64,000 bases of DNA from Lunularia cruciata (GCA_948567375.1 OX419757.1:10540001-10604000), one strand, 5' to 3'. Counted from the first letter of the stretch, positions 44,235-55,974 are shown. The notes: generated by a model not told the origin, from the letters alone. A program made the numbers and translations.

Positions 44235-46321
44235 ATGACAAGTAATTTTCCATGGCCGTTGAGAAGTTGTCCTACGGAAGATTGTGGGAAGGGAAGTGTA
44301 GTCAAATACGTGATGGTGTGTAGAGAGGAGCAAGGATCCATGATGAGCAGGGATCCACGTTCTTGGGGAAGGGAGAAGTAGCTGAAGAAACCCAAGTGAT
44401 AAGAGATACCTTCTCTTCAAAATGCATGAAGAATAGCTACAAGGTCGAGAGCTATAAAGACCCAATGAAGAAAGGCATCATAGCAACAATGATGGCTATC
44501 TTGAAGCCGGAGTGAACCACTTATGTGATGAAACATCAGGCGGTATTCTTCCACAAGATGCTTGCAAGGGAGCCAATCAATTGGGTGAAGTGCTTTTATC
44601 AGCATACAAAGCAAATGGTGTAGAACTTGCAAGATAAGTTGCCTCCACACTACATTGTGCTATTTGCAACCCACTTCTCTTTGGGATTGAACTTATTGAA
44701 TGCGGCAGAGAGACACAAGATGGTGTTGCACTTCCACCTTGATTGGAGAAGAGATGTTGATGCAGAGGAGCAGCAATACATCTTGCAAATAAGAAGTAGT
44801 GACAAGTACTATGCACAGACGGGGTAGAGTGTGCAGTTGAAGGTGAACACTCTGAAGTCGAAGAAGAGGAGTTGACAAGGCAAAGAAGAAGAAGCGGCAA
44901 TGAGACCTTGGAAGCCAAGGAAAGTAAACCCAAGGAGAGGCTTGGTGGTAATTGTGTTTTTGGAAGAGGAGTCAGAAGGAAAGACCAAGTGCAAGGAAGA
45001 AGAACCCAAATTCACGTTGCAGAGTGCAGAAACAAGCAGCAAGAGTGAAGATGGAGGGGAGATGCAATCGGTACCCGAGGAGGACAAATGAAAGATGGAA
45101 ATAGAAGAAGAATGTAATCTGCACGTAGAAGAAGAAGTTCCAGAGTAGGAGGCAAAGAGGGAGAGAAGTCCACAAGTCGAGGTAAACTCAAGTGGAGGAG
45201 TAGAGTATCTGTGGGAGATTTTGTGCCCGTTGTTAGTAAAGTTGGAGCACAAGAAGAAGGAGATGCAGTCAAAGTGTTTGGAGGTGAAGACTATGTTGCA
45301 AGTGTTAGCACAATTAGAGGATGAGAACTCGGAGTTGAAGAAGAGTGTAATCCAAGGTGAGGAAGAGAGTGAAGTACTACAAGTAGATGCTGTAGTACAA
45401 AATCAAGTAATTAAAAACTTGAAGAGAGAAGTGGGAAGTAGAGAAAGAATCATAGAGCAAAATGTCATAGCAAGGGAAAGGTAGATAGCGGAGTATGAAA
45501 TCTTGAAACAACAATTTGTTGATTCTTGATTAGAAATTATTCATGCTATGGCAAGAGTAGCAAAGAAGGAGCAAGAGCTTGATAGAGTGATGGAGAGTGT
45601 AGAAGAAAAGAAGCAGCTCTGGCAAAGGGAGTTGACAGTGAGGTATAGAGAAGAAGAAAGACTGAGGGAGATACTACATAATTTGGAGGAGAAGATTGTT
45701 CAAAAGGAGAAGGAGAAGGAGACAGTAAAAGCCAAGTTCAAGGTAAAATTGGCAATGTATAGGGAAGATTGGCTTGCAGATCAAGAATAGGAGAGAAGAA
45801 TGAGACTTGAGCCATTGAAGGAGATTGTAATGAAGATGAATGTGATGTTGAGTACAGAAGCTAGCATCCAGATCAAAGAAACAAGATTGCATGTGTTGAA
45901 GTTGTTGGTGCAAGAGATGAGGCAGAGAAATGCAAAGGATAAAGACTTGAATGCCTTGCTGATTAGTCTCAGAACTCATGTAGATAGAAAGATATTGGAA
46001 GTAGAAGATAATATCACAATACAATTAGACTTGGTAATATTAGAGATAGATAAACTTTGGAAGGATGAAAGAGTGAAACCCGAAGTAGATGACATAGGAG
46101 TCCAAATATCTTCAAAGTTACCATCGGAGATGTTAGAGAAGAGTGGGTCAAGAGATAAGGAGTTAGATAGATTACCTATTAGTGTAATTGTAGATCTGAG
46201 TGAAGAAATAGTAGAATTGGTATAGGAATTAGTAGTTGTGAAACCCAAGGATAGAGCAGTATGTGCAATTACTTTGGGATTGGAAGCCAAGGAAGAGGAA
46301 GACATTGATTGGAGTAGTAAC
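44235..46321 (+). pseudogene. LTR-encoded coiled-coil protein, copy E
   Basis: ATG at 44235 (MTSNFPWPLRSCP). After about 35 residues the gene jumps to the TFLGKGE segment (about 44355), deleting the Trp motif. Then YKDPMKKGII, MKHQAVFFHKML, KLPPHYIVLFATHFSLGLNLL (44630-44700), a Lys-rich stretch, an acidic stretch (44960-45090, followed by a stop), and heptad-rich coil at 45221-45790 and 45800-46100 with LHVLKLLVQE and DRKILEVEDN. Several stops; mostly few shifts. Followed by TATTTAA at 46436. Confidence 0.65.
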
Positions 46322-46435
46322 AAATTTGAGATTTGAAGAGGCAGATATGAAGAGGTGCATTGTCATTTTTGATTTACAAGTAGGAAGAGTTGTTAGGGAA
46401 CGGTATAGTTGTTAGTAACTGCTAAAGTGCTTCAC

Positions 46436-46442
46436 TATTTAA
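46436..46442 (+). promoter_or_regulatory. Candidate TATA-type box in LTR E
   Basis: TATTTAA in TTCACTATTTAAAGGTGGCA, at the same place relative to the gene's end and the LTR's end as in element A (8435 and 10314). Inference from conservation. Confidence 0.35.
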
Positions 46443-47544
46443 AGGTGGCATTTGCAGTCATATGTTGTTTAGTGCTCATAATTTCTGAGAATAGATAAAG
46501 CAAAGTGTTGTGAAGTAGTGCTTGTTGTTTAAGCTTAATTCCGAGTATCAATTCTATGTCCATGTTTGTTAGTGTTGGGAGAATTTTGAAGTGCAAATCA
46601 GTGTGCATGTTGGATGTTGGATGTTGGATTCCGCAATCTTGATCTTCATTCTATGTGTTTGATCCTAAGTGAAGTGCAATTGGAGCAATCTCTTGATAGA
46701 TCTAAGAGGAATTGTAGTGTTGGTAGTATTTTGCATTTGTGAGTGCAGCGTAGAGTTGATGTGAAGCAATTTTGATCAAGGAAGTTGTGCCTTCAGTGGA
46801 GGGGTGGAACACAATTCTGAGGTAAAGTTGTTGTGTAGTGAAGTGTTGTTTTTGAGAGAGACTGAATCATCACAATCAAGATTGTTTGGAAAGATTTGTT
46901 GGAGTTGTGATTAAGAAGTGTTAATTTGTAACAAGATTGCGAGTCAGTGCTTGTTACTCTCTTTTAGGTGTAGTTTTTACCTGAGAGATTAAAGAAGAAC
47001 CCAAGAAGAATTGAAGTTGTTACTTTTCTTTGCATTTGACCAATTTTGAATCGTATCTCTTCGAGAACGAACTTTACTTACCTGATTACCGCAAAAGTGA
47101 TATTTTCTGGGTTGTCACACCTCACACACATTTCCTTCTTGTTGATGACACCTTGAATTTACTTCATACAGATCAAGGTAGCCGTTTTATTAAAGAACTC
47201 AAGCTGATTCACCTTGCCTTGAAGTAAAGCTCCTACTACTCTAAATATCTACCATCCCTAAGCCAAAGCATGAATATCCTCCAATAGAGTCTACCTTCTA
47301 TTGTCTAAGTACAAAGTGTGAAGTACCTTTCCAAGGTGGAGTACATTACTTTGGATCAGATCGAACATTCCACTTTGGATCTAAACCCTATCCTCTCTAT
47401 AGAAAGTGCTTTCTTTTCTAGTCCTAATTGCCTACTTTTACTTTTTACTTGGAAAACCTAAAAAATGTAGGTACCACATAGTAGTGCAAACTTTTGAGCA
47501 TTAACTTTACAACAAGGATGTTACTTCTTAATTGGGAGTAGGTT

Positions 47545-48075
47545 TGTAATACTATTAGTTGGACAAATTAGCTTTAGATGAAAATGGGTTTGGTAATATC
47601 TTTATAGGTGTTTAATATGGTGATCTAAGTAGATCAAATAAATTAGTATGCAAAAGAGGACTTTCACTAATAAGGTAGAAGCCAAAAACTCACCCCCAAG
47701 AACTTTAAAGCTAATTTTGGAGGCCTAAACAAAAGAATTAAGCCTTGAAATATGGATTTGTACCTCCCGCCCCCTTGAAATGAAAGGTGTTACTCCCACT
47801 CTCCATTTTTTGTCTTGTCAAGATCTTTCCAACAATACGTCTTCCATGTTGTTTTGAGCTTCCTACAAGAAGATTCTCCAAATATTCCTTTTAATCAAAC
47901 TTTTTTGACCAACCAATTGGGACAAGGATTGGGAGGTCACTAATCCATGCATCTAATCTAAGGGTGTAGCTCCTTTTGAGTGGATCCTCTTTGCTATTTA
48001 ATAAAGACAAGGTGTTGCTTTGGAGCATAGGAGCTTTTGAGAGTTCCAATCTTGTGTGCTTCTCAAGCTATTACA
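47545..48075 (+). repeat. Diverged relative of the 740-bp LTR
   Basis: Starts TGTAATACTATTAG; in reverse complement it shares with 20250-20560 the pattern CTACC-TATTAGT-GAAGTCC-CTTTTG, GATCTACTTAG and GATATTACCAAAC. It ends near GCTATTACA. The flanking 5-mers (AGGTT, AATCT) do not match, so the ends are uncertain. Opposite orientation to the copy at 19822. The rest of 47479-48100 shows nothing else recognisable. Confidence 0.4.
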
Positions 48076-48099
48076 AATCTTCAAGCAGCAATAGGACTC

Positions 48100-49060
48100 A
48101 ACTTCCAATTTTGTTCTAATGGTTTGGAGATTGGCTTGCAAGCAAGCATATTATACTTGGCAAGCATGTTGTAGCATACTATTGCTATAATAGCCACACA
48201 ATGCTCACCATCTTTGATGAACTGCTGAGAGATATCTTAACTTCCCCAAGTCCTTCATTTCAAACTCAGCTTGCAACCTATGCTTAATTTGGCAAATCTA
48301 CTTCCCACAACTCTTACTCAATATCAAATCATCCAAATAGATCAAAATGACAATGCAAACATTTTTTGTACTCAATTTGCAACCAGTTTGAATTCCACAC
48401 TTTGAACCAACCCAAATGCCTACAAAAAACTAGTGATCATATCATACCAAACTCTTAGAGCTTGCTTGAGTCCATATAAGGCACTCTGTAACTTGCACAC
48501 ATGAGCTGGAGAACTTGGGTCTTCATACCTAGATGGTTGCACCGTATACACCTCTTCTTGAAAATCTCTATTCAAGAAGGCATTCACATCCATTTGATGC
48601 AAATTCCAACACTTACTAGTCATTATTGTTACTACTATTTGAATAGTGGCCATCTTAGCAACAAGACTGAAATTCCTATTATAATCAATTCCATTCTCTT
48701 GTTCATAGTCCTTGACTACCAACCTAGCCTTGTACTTGCTCATAGAATCGTCTTGGTTCTGCTTGGTCTTGTACACTCATTTGCAGCCAATTACCTTCTT
48801 ACTAGGTGGTAAGTTCACTAACTTCCATCTTGGTTGTTGGATTAGGCATCAGTCTCCTCATTGATAGCTGCCATCCACTGCTTGTTCTACAATGCTTCTT
48901 AAATAAAATTTAGCTCCTATTCTTGGAGCATGTTCACCATATGTGCATGATTAGAGGCAAGGAAACTCTCATGCATGAATCTTTGAATTGGATGTTTGAC
49001 TCTGCTCAAATGTCAAGGTAATTGGTCCATTGTAGAACCATCAGCACTATTTCTTGCATC
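48100..49060 (-). pseudogene. Ty1/copia reverse transcriptase
   Basis: Open piece 48776-48420: KYKARLVVKDYEQENGIDYN, AKMATIQIVVTIM, LHQMDVNAFLNRDFQEEVY, VCKLQSALYGLKQALRVWY, the copia RT signature (one residue missing in the DVKNAFL motif). Downstream, 48339-48328 encodes YLDD, the catalytic box (family YVDD). It would copy element RNA; the frame is broken by stops beyond 48420 and upstream of 48780. 48100-48260 probably held RNase H but is too decayed to call. Confidence 0.75.
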
Positions 49061-49097
49061 TGCCATTGCAGGATTGTGTGCAATGGAAGATACAAAT

Positions 49098-49163
49098 GGC
49101 ACTTTAGATTGCCCTAGGGATACCACACTCACGTGTGGTATCCCTAGGGCAATCTAAAGTGCC
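49098..49163. repeat. Near-perfect hairpin palindrome
   Basis: Two exactly complementary 31-base arms, 49098-49128 and 49133-49163, separated by TCAC. The arm begins GGCACTTTAGATTGCCCTAG. It sits inside the decayed copia element between RT and integrase. See findings. Confidence 0.9.
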
Positions 49164-49349
49164 AAAATCAAAACCTACACTACTACTAGTGCATACTTTG
49201 GTTGATAGCACACTCTACCAAACTAGGGACATCTTACATCTGAAGCTTTATTCCCTCCATCAATAGTGGGTTTTGTTTGTTGAGCAACATTCTCTCCTTA
49301 AATAGGCAATCAAGGAGTAGGAATTAGCTCTAGCAACACATACCAAGCC

Positions 49350-50280
49350 TTGTGCTCACCAAAGACAACATCCTTAGACACATAAAGCTTCTATGTGGAG
49401 GGATCTTAACATCTCTATACCTTTGCTTGGACAACATAGCCTAAGAATACATAGTGCATAGCTTTGGGATTGAGCATGTTATGCTTCTCATCTGGAATGT
49501 GCACAGAACACACACAACCAAGGACTTTTAGATGTGAAAGATTAGGCTTATTGTATGTAACTCCTTTGTTGTGGTGTAGGAAGGAATTGTTGCTAATGGA
49601 CATCTATTCATTAGGTAAATTGCACATCCAATGGCTTCAGCTCATTACATTTTACGCTAATGAGTTTCATTTAGCATAGCTTGTATGGCCTCTACTATAG
49701 CATAATTCTTGCATTTTGCAACTCCATTTTGTTGTGGATTGTAATTATAGTTCTATCGGAGTTGGATGCAATGATGTTGCAAACATGTTGTGAGAGCTGC
49801 TAATAGGTATCCACCTCCTCCACTAGACCTGAATTGAAGGATATGGTGTCCTGATTCTTCTCTACAAGGGTCTTGAAGGTTTGGAAAATAGAAATCAATT
49901 CAGATTTTTTGCTTCAAGAAATACACCTAAATGAATCAAGAGAAATCATCAATGAAGGACACAAAATACTAAGAACCATTCAAGCTGGATATTGAAGTGG
50001 TCTATACATTTTTGTGCACCAACTCAAGTAGTTTGGTTGCACATTTTCCTTGGTGACTAAAGTGTTGTCTAGCCTGTTTTTCAAACTGATAGGTGGGGTA
50101 AAACTTTGCACTATTGCTACATATAAACTATGGAATGTCTTAACTTTAGTATTGTTTGGCAGATTCTTCAACTTTTGGACATTCATGTGGCCAAGATGCA
50201 TATGCCAAATCTATATATCAATCACTTGTGATCTACTTTGTTGATACATTATTGCTTGAATTTGAGGCATTGTGATATCT
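49350..50280 (-). pseudogene. Ty1/copia integrase
   Basis: Minus strand: GAG-pre-integrase motif LGHMNVQKLKN at 50195-50160; a middle part in broken frames with FRSSGGGGYLL (family FRSDNGGEY, catalytic Asp lost) and NPQQNGVAKCKN (family PQQNGVAERKN, catalytic Glu changed to Lys) near 49840-49700; C-terminal NLSHLKVLGCVCSVHIPDE, PKAMHYVFLGY at 49560-49420. Integrase upstream of RT identifies Ty1/copia. Non-functional by active-site loss. Confidence 0.75.
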
Positions 50281-51340
50281 AGTTTGAATAGCCTACCAAA
50301 TCTAGTCTTTGTAGCTATCATTGTCTATGTAGCCATACTTTGTATCACAAAACCATCTTGATTAATAGAACCTAATACCTACACTCTACCAACTAGCCTA
50401 TTGAGATAAGATTTGAAGTGATGGTTGGTACAAAGAGACCATCTCTTAATGCTAAGATCTTGGATGTCAAGCAACAATATGCACTTTATTCTTATGAGTA
50501 ATTTGATGTTGGGTATCATTGCCAATAACAACACCAATGGGATGTTGAATTGGTTCTAGATTATTAAACCAAACTTGATGTACTATTGTGTGGTTGTTGG
50601 CTCCGGAAACAATGTATCAATGTGTATGTACAATGTACAATGTATCAATGTACTCCTCAATGGGTTGCACCATAGTCCCCATGACATAGGTCATTGTTGG
50701 CATGCTCTCTTCTTCAAGATCATCATAGTCATCAAAGTCACAATCTAGAAAATTTGGTTGACAATGTAGCCTCAGCCAGCATTATGTTGTTGTTGTTGCC
50801 TCTTGTGGGAATCACAAGCATTGTGGTCTTTTGCATCATAATGGTTGCATCGCCCAAGGAGGATATATCCTCTGCTCCTGTTTCAATCTTGACTATATTG
50901 TGGTCGGCTGGTTTGTGGTGCTAGGAACAACATGGTTGTTGATGCTGAGGTCCATGATTGAGTGCACCTCCTCCATTACCATTGTGCAAGAAAATCCCAC
51001 ATCCAAAACATATCCACAGCCCCTACCTTTGTTTGCAATTGCATATAGAGATTGACCTTGCTACAACAAATTTGAAGAAGACCATCTCTTTACATACAAC
51101 AAGGGGGTCGGATCTTGAAGTGAAGGAAAAGTCTCATGCACAACGATCAACATTTGAAAAGATTAGAGCTCATGGCTCAATCCTTGTAAAGTGATCATGC
51201 TCAAATCATCAATATCTACAATGACTCCAATGTTGCCAAGTTGGTCAACAATACCCTTTATTGAATGTAATTGTTCACAATTGTGATCCCTTCTTGAAAA
51301 GATTAAGCTTTTGTTTCAATTACAACTTGCACGCCTTGGT
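50281..51340 (-). other. Copia gag-protease interval, very decayed
   Basis: Between the gag start and the integrase of the copia element. I can see no clear protease active site or zinc knuckle. A tandem ACAATGTATCAATGT duplication lies at 50611-50652. Probably the rest of gag and protease. Confidence 0.35.
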
Positions 51341-51623
51341 AGATGTCTCAAACACCCTTCCAATTGCCTCCCACACACCTTGCGGTGTCTTTGCATCTTG
51401 AACATAGCCACACATAGAAGTAGAAATGGAAACTGTAAGGTAATGCAAGACTTGGTTGGTTTGTCGGGCTCTTATCATCTCCTTCTAGTTTCATCTCCTC
51501 CCATATGACAAGCTCCCATAGTTCTTGTCCCATAAGGAAATACTTCATGCTCAGTTTTCATATAGCATAATTGCCCTTGTCAAGCTTCTTGCCTATGATG
51601 GAACTCACATTGAATTCAACCAT
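51341..51623 (-). pseudogene. Ty1/copia gag N-terminus
   Basis: ATG at 51623 gives MVEFNVSSIIGKKLDKGNYA, a stop, then MKYFLMGQELWELVIWEE, the copia gag pattern (…NY..WK..M..YL.G..LWE.V). It starts about 610 bp after the primer site. The rest of gag is in shifted frames. Confidence 0.6.
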
Positions 51624-52235
51624 GGTTGATCTTTACTTCAAAAATTAACAACCTAGATGTCTTTTCCAACTAAGCATAACCTCCTCTTGCACATTATCAA
51701 CTCTACTCTGACTTTGTGCTTCATTGAACATGCATGTTTGTTGACCTTGAAAAACAATAAGAAAGTCAAGAATCTATCATGAAATTCAAGAAAACACCCA
51801 TTCAAAGTACAACTAATATAAAAAGACCTCTATGATAAGGATCAAAGGCAAAACATGCCAAGAAATGCAAAGAAACATAGATTTTAGAGTTTGAATATTT
51901 GAAAGATATTGGCCTTTGAGGAATTTGTCATCAAAATCTCAAATCTGATTGAAACGTGGTAGACAACTAAATTTGAGCCTTCTAATGAGACAACTACAAA
52001 GGGATTGGGTGATGTCACTTTGGTCATAAAGTGTTTTCTTGGACTTAAAAAATGCCATGAAATTTTTAGCGATGCATATTGTTGGCGCCTCTCTTCCCCA
52101 TCTTTTGGCTGATGGAACTTTGAGTTTAGCAACACATCTTGCTACTGCACCATAACAAGGATTTCTTTCTCCAAGCTGCACTTCTCTTGCTCACCTTGCA
52201 CCAACATGCATCCAAGGCTCTGTATGCTATCTATT

Positions 52236-52247
52236 GCTTTGATACCA
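52236..52247 (-). promoter_or_regulatory. Primer-binding site of the copia element
   Basis: The minus strand reads TGGTATCAAAGC, one base from TGGTATCAGAGC, complementary to the 3' end of initiator tRNA-Met. It directly adjoins the LTR end TTGACA. Confidence 0.75.
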
Positions 52248-52460
52248 TGTCAAGAATCTCCAAACTAACACAAGAGAGAGAGAGAGAGCAGGGATGAATC
52301 AAGAGAATGAATAGGTAGGCAGCCTCTCCTAATATATACATATCAAAGAACAATGTACTACCTACATGAAGAGTATGCCAAGTACCTAGTGCAACATGTA
52401 GGTGGTAGCTTTCTAACTAGTTCTATAACAAGTATACTATTGGGAATGCAATGCTATACA
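52248..52460 (-). repeat. 5' LTR of the copia element
   Basis: Begins (plus strand) TGTCAAGAATCTCC after the primer site. Contains a short (AG)n run at about 52270 and, on the minus strand, a TATATA box at about 52338-52333. The outer end TGCTATACA at 52460 is my best guess. The partner LTR near 48000 is not recognisable. Confidence 0.5.
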
Positions 52461-52762
52461 ATTTCAGTCGAACCTTGAACTAGTTCACACATATAGAGAG
52501 CTTGGAGTCTAAAAATTTCCTTCCTTGGCCTTCATATTTGGCATGGACCTTCTCTCCTACACAAGCACTATTGCCATATTTGAGGACACTTGACAATACC
52601 ATTCGCCATACTTTCTCCACTTTGTTAGGGCCATGCATGCTCCCACAACTATGAAATGAGTGGTGTAAGTAGCATATAGCTCTACCCATAGTCATGGGAG
52701 GAGGTAGATTTATAAGGTAGGGGGCCATATCACCAACAACTTATATTGGAGCATGGGCTCTA

Positions 52763-53600
52763 ATGATCTCTCATTTAGCAAACATGTTCTTCTACAAGGG
52801 CCATTTTTTTTTGTTGGGACCTATCAAGATAGTGGATTCGCACACTTATGCCTTCCAAGCAGGCCTTTGTTTGGCTTATGACTTATTGTCAAGCCTTGCG
52901 TGTACATCACTCTCTGAGTTTACTGATTTTATATCCTTAGATTCTAGAAAGATTGAGGTGGATCTCAGTGAGCATATGCACACTCACATACTTTCAAGCA
53001 ACCTACTTGATGTGCCTCTACCTAACATAACTAGGATCTTCTCTTACAGGAGAAAGCTTTAGATGGCTCCAAGCTTCTCCATTGATAAATGACTTTCTAT
53101 TTACTTCTAAGGAGTTTACAACTACACTTTGATTGAAGTTGGATCTCCCACATCCAGCTTTCCGGACCAATGTGCATATAGTTCCTGAAACAATGCTCAA
53201 GGCATACAATTTTTACAATGTGCAATAGGTGGAGAGTACACAAAAGGTCCATGATGTAGTTTGTGATACATTGGTTCAAATCTTAAGAGTTATACATGCC
53301 CCAGTTTAGATTGAGCGATAACTGGATCTATCAAGATCACCTATCCATTGGATACGAGTAGATATTGTTAATTTCATAGATGGTTGTCCGACCTTGCATG
53401 ATGTGGAAGTGGCAAACCTCCTACAAGCAAAGACATTGGCACGAGCAGGCATACAATATTGAATAGTAGCAATCATTGCCTCTAGGGCCAAGGAGGACCA
53501 CTATGCACCTCGTCTACTCTTGGATACCTTTGTCCCTATAGCCATAGAGATTTTTGGCACCTTCATCACCACTTGGATGGTCTTCTCAAGTATATAACCT
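52763..53600 (+). pseudogene. LINE-like ORF2 C-terminal remnant (tentative)
   Basis: 52763-53062 is open for 99 codons. From 53102 a second frame runs about 165 codons with only five stops: AFRTNVHIVPE, VQxVESTQKVHDVVCDTLVQILR, WIRVDIVNFIDG, TLHDVEVANLLQAKTLARAG, SRAKEDHYAPRLLLDTFVPIAIEIFGTF. The VDI… EVANL… HYAPRLL..TFVPLAIE layout resembles the region after RT in a plant LINE-type ORF2. That is from memory of the family, not a search. Other unknown conserved proteins are possible. Confidence 0.35.
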
Positions 53601-53633
53601 GAGGTTCTTTGCAAAGGAGAAGGGCATGAGCTA

Positions 53634-53828
53634 TTCCCTTGTTACAACCATTAGTGCATATCAGTCACTTTACAATGTACTTGAGTGCATTTTAAAGTGA
53701 CTGATATGCACTAATGGTTGTAACGAGGGATGAACTTTACAATGCACTCAAGTAGGATCTCACATCATACCATTAATGCATATTAGTCACTTTACAATGC
53801 ATTCAAGCTTTGGGTCTTCAGACAAGCA
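53634..53828. repeat. Inverted and direct repeat cluster
   Basis: 53641-53671 and 53694-53724 are exact 31-base reverse complements (GTTACAACCATTAGTGCATA...) with a 22-base loop. The stem extends outward to about 38 bases with one mismatch. A third, imperfect direct copy lies at 53769-53808 (CCATTAATGCATATTAGTCA). No coding content. Confidence 0.85.
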
Positions 53829-55887
53829 GCTGCAATAGACACACCCATCACGACCAGGATCCTCCTTCCCCATTTATCAAACATACCATTGGAGGATCTC
53901 TACTACACAATTAAAGAATAGGCTAGTGTTGACTACCCCCTTCTTAGCTTCTTCAATGCTTGTTGGTGCCCTCCTTTTTCTCATGAATGCCTTCTTTTGG
54001 TTTCTTTCTTGGTAGTGGGACTGTTGGACCTTTCACCCTTTTTCTTCCTTTTGCACTTGGTTGTGCCTTTTCCCTTTCTGGGTACTATATGCACCTCCGT
54101 ATGAATATGGGTCTCTACTGTATTCCGTTTCATTGTAATCTAACATAGACGCCATCCTAAGAATACAGATCTCACTGCTTTCTAAATACGTAAATAGAAG
54201 TTTGCAGATGTGCTCCCGCGCTGGAACCTTCAGTTTTTAAACGTAAGTGTATGACTAGCACGCGGCTAATACATGCCTGTCTGCACTTTATAGTCCTAGA
54301 ATGAACATAACAAGAACACCGAACAAGTAAAGAGCGATCGCTTAGAAAACACTAAGGATGGGAAGATCCTATCAAACCGTACAAGGGTGACAAAAAAGGT
54401 AAGAAATCCGAACGAATAGATCCAACTTCAAAAACTTTGCCAGACCACCGAGTAGTATTGCTTCGGCTACTCGGCTACACTCTCATAGAACTGCTGAGCT
54501 CTACAGTACTGTATCTCCAATCATGCTGAGAAGGATTTGGAATGTGAAGAGTCCTTTTAGTGACGTCTTTCCCACCTATAGCGTGGAAGACTCCTTTGAC
54601 ACCGTACACTAAACCGAAGGAAAACGAAAGCTACCTTAACCGGTGCTTTCATGAAGTTTTCCTCACAGATTCGTCATCACAACTTGACCTTGTTGGTCAA
54701 GTTGGAGCTACCTCAGGTCCTCCAGAGGACAGCACAGATCAAACTTTTTGCGTACAACTGCAAAAGTTGATTAAGATACAGTATTTCCTTTCACCTTTCA
54801 TTCTTTTGCCGACACGAGATATGCTGCACTGATGCTCTACTTTTTACAAACTTTTTGATTGAAATCACTCCAGTACTACAGCTTAAAGTTTTTCTGGATT
54901 ATGACTATCCTTTGTACAATATTAACGAAACTTGAGATTTCTCTAGATCGTCACCACGTTCTACATTAAGCCCATGAAGTTTTATGGGAAATTTTGATTG
55001 ATGCCCCTGTAGTTTTCTATTATTTTGAAATATTCCTTGGAAATTAATATAATTGGAATGTGCCCCTCGTTACTCTAAGATGCATCCTCTTCCCTGTAAA
55101 AAGCACCAAATAAATCATTCCTACGTGTTAACAGTGAATCCGATGCTCTGGTTTTTGTTTCTTGGAAATTAATGTACTCGGAAATATTGCCCTCGGTACT
55201 ATAAGATGCATCCTCCTCGTTGTAAAAAACCCCAAATAAATCATTCCTATAAATCTGGTTTTTGTTTCTTTCCGTGTCAAGTTGCAGGAAACCGATGTTC
55301 CTTAGGAGAACCGGCTTCTAAACGTTTCCACGGGCTGCCTTTCGATTCTTCTCACCTGCTTACCATGCCCGCCTCTGATTTTAACGCTAGGCCAAATATA
55401 TATTATTCACTGGGGAGAGTCAATGGAACCTCTTGAATCTCACAGGTGATATAGAGGTAGTATAGATTCATCGATCGAATGTACCCTGTAAACGGGCGAG
55501 AGACACGCGAAACACGACGAAAACCGGGCGCGAGACCAAAAGATGCTATTCATGAGAATCATAAACCACATCCAAGAACCCATAACACATACAGGAATGT
55601 CTGGCTTGAAGGTGCTTCCTACCAAAAGAAGAGTGCACGGGGGTATATTTACAATTATATGAATTTACATGGGCATGTTTCAATTAATGAAAACGAAAAC
55701 ACTACCCCGTGTGATAGAAGAAGGATGGAAGACCCAACAAGCCGCACATGACAAAGAAAAGACAAAGGGGGTAAAATGGCACTAAAACCCCAATAGTATC
55801 AGTAAGGGGAATCCGTCCTACAATAGTGAAAAATAATGAAAATTACACGTGTATTTTCAAATTTTATCCTCTCTGTGCAACTCGGAG
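53829..55887. other. Unassigned DNA with a local duplication
   Basis: I recognise no gene. 55036-55125 and 55161-55250 are imperfect direct repeats (TTGGAAATTAAT..., AAGATGCATCCTC, CCAAATAAATCATTCCTA). Related stretches occur at 54355-54410, 55725-55780 and 56918-56990 (GGAAGA.CC..CAA.. then GGTAA.A), see findings. The base texture is less T/A-run-like than the retroelement areas. Confidence 0.5.
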
Positions 55888-55974
55888 GTTCCTTCGGGGA
55901 CATCCAATAAAATTGGAACCATACCGAGAAGATTAGCATGGCCCTGACACGCACAAATTGAGAAATGGTCCAAA
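55888..55974 (+). pseudogene. U6 snRNA pseudogene
   Basis: Reads as plant U6: CCTTCGGGGACATCC, AATAAAATTGGAACCATACC, GAGAAGATTAGCATGGCCC, TGACACGCACAAATTGAGAA, ATGGTCC. Compared with U6 from memory, about 11 nt are missing between GGCCC and TGACACGC (the internal stem-loop), and the ACAGAGA box is ACCGAGA. No TATA box or upstream element is seen at the usual distance and no T-run follows, so it is a non-functional copy. Confidence 0.85.

Larger units (their letters stand above)
43819..47119 (+). mobile_element. Solo LTR E
   Basis: 3,301 bp, TGTGGTTCCCATATTTTTTG to CTGGGTTGTCACA, flanked by perfect CCTCA duplications at 43814-43818 and 47120-47124. Shorter than B and C because most of the gene's N-terminal domain is deleted. 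No element interior nearby. Inserted in LTR H in the opposite orientation. Confidence 0.9.
41691..47478 (-). repeat. LTR H, minus strand, truncated, interrupted by LTR E
   Basis: The 5' end at 47478 (minus strand TGTGGTACCTACATTTTTTA) belongs to the same LTR family. The piece 47125-47478 carries the family leader; 41691-43813 carries the gene. The R/U5 tail expected left of 41700 is missing, so the left edge is approximate and H is truncated. LTR E is inserted at 43814 within it. Confidence 0.6.
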
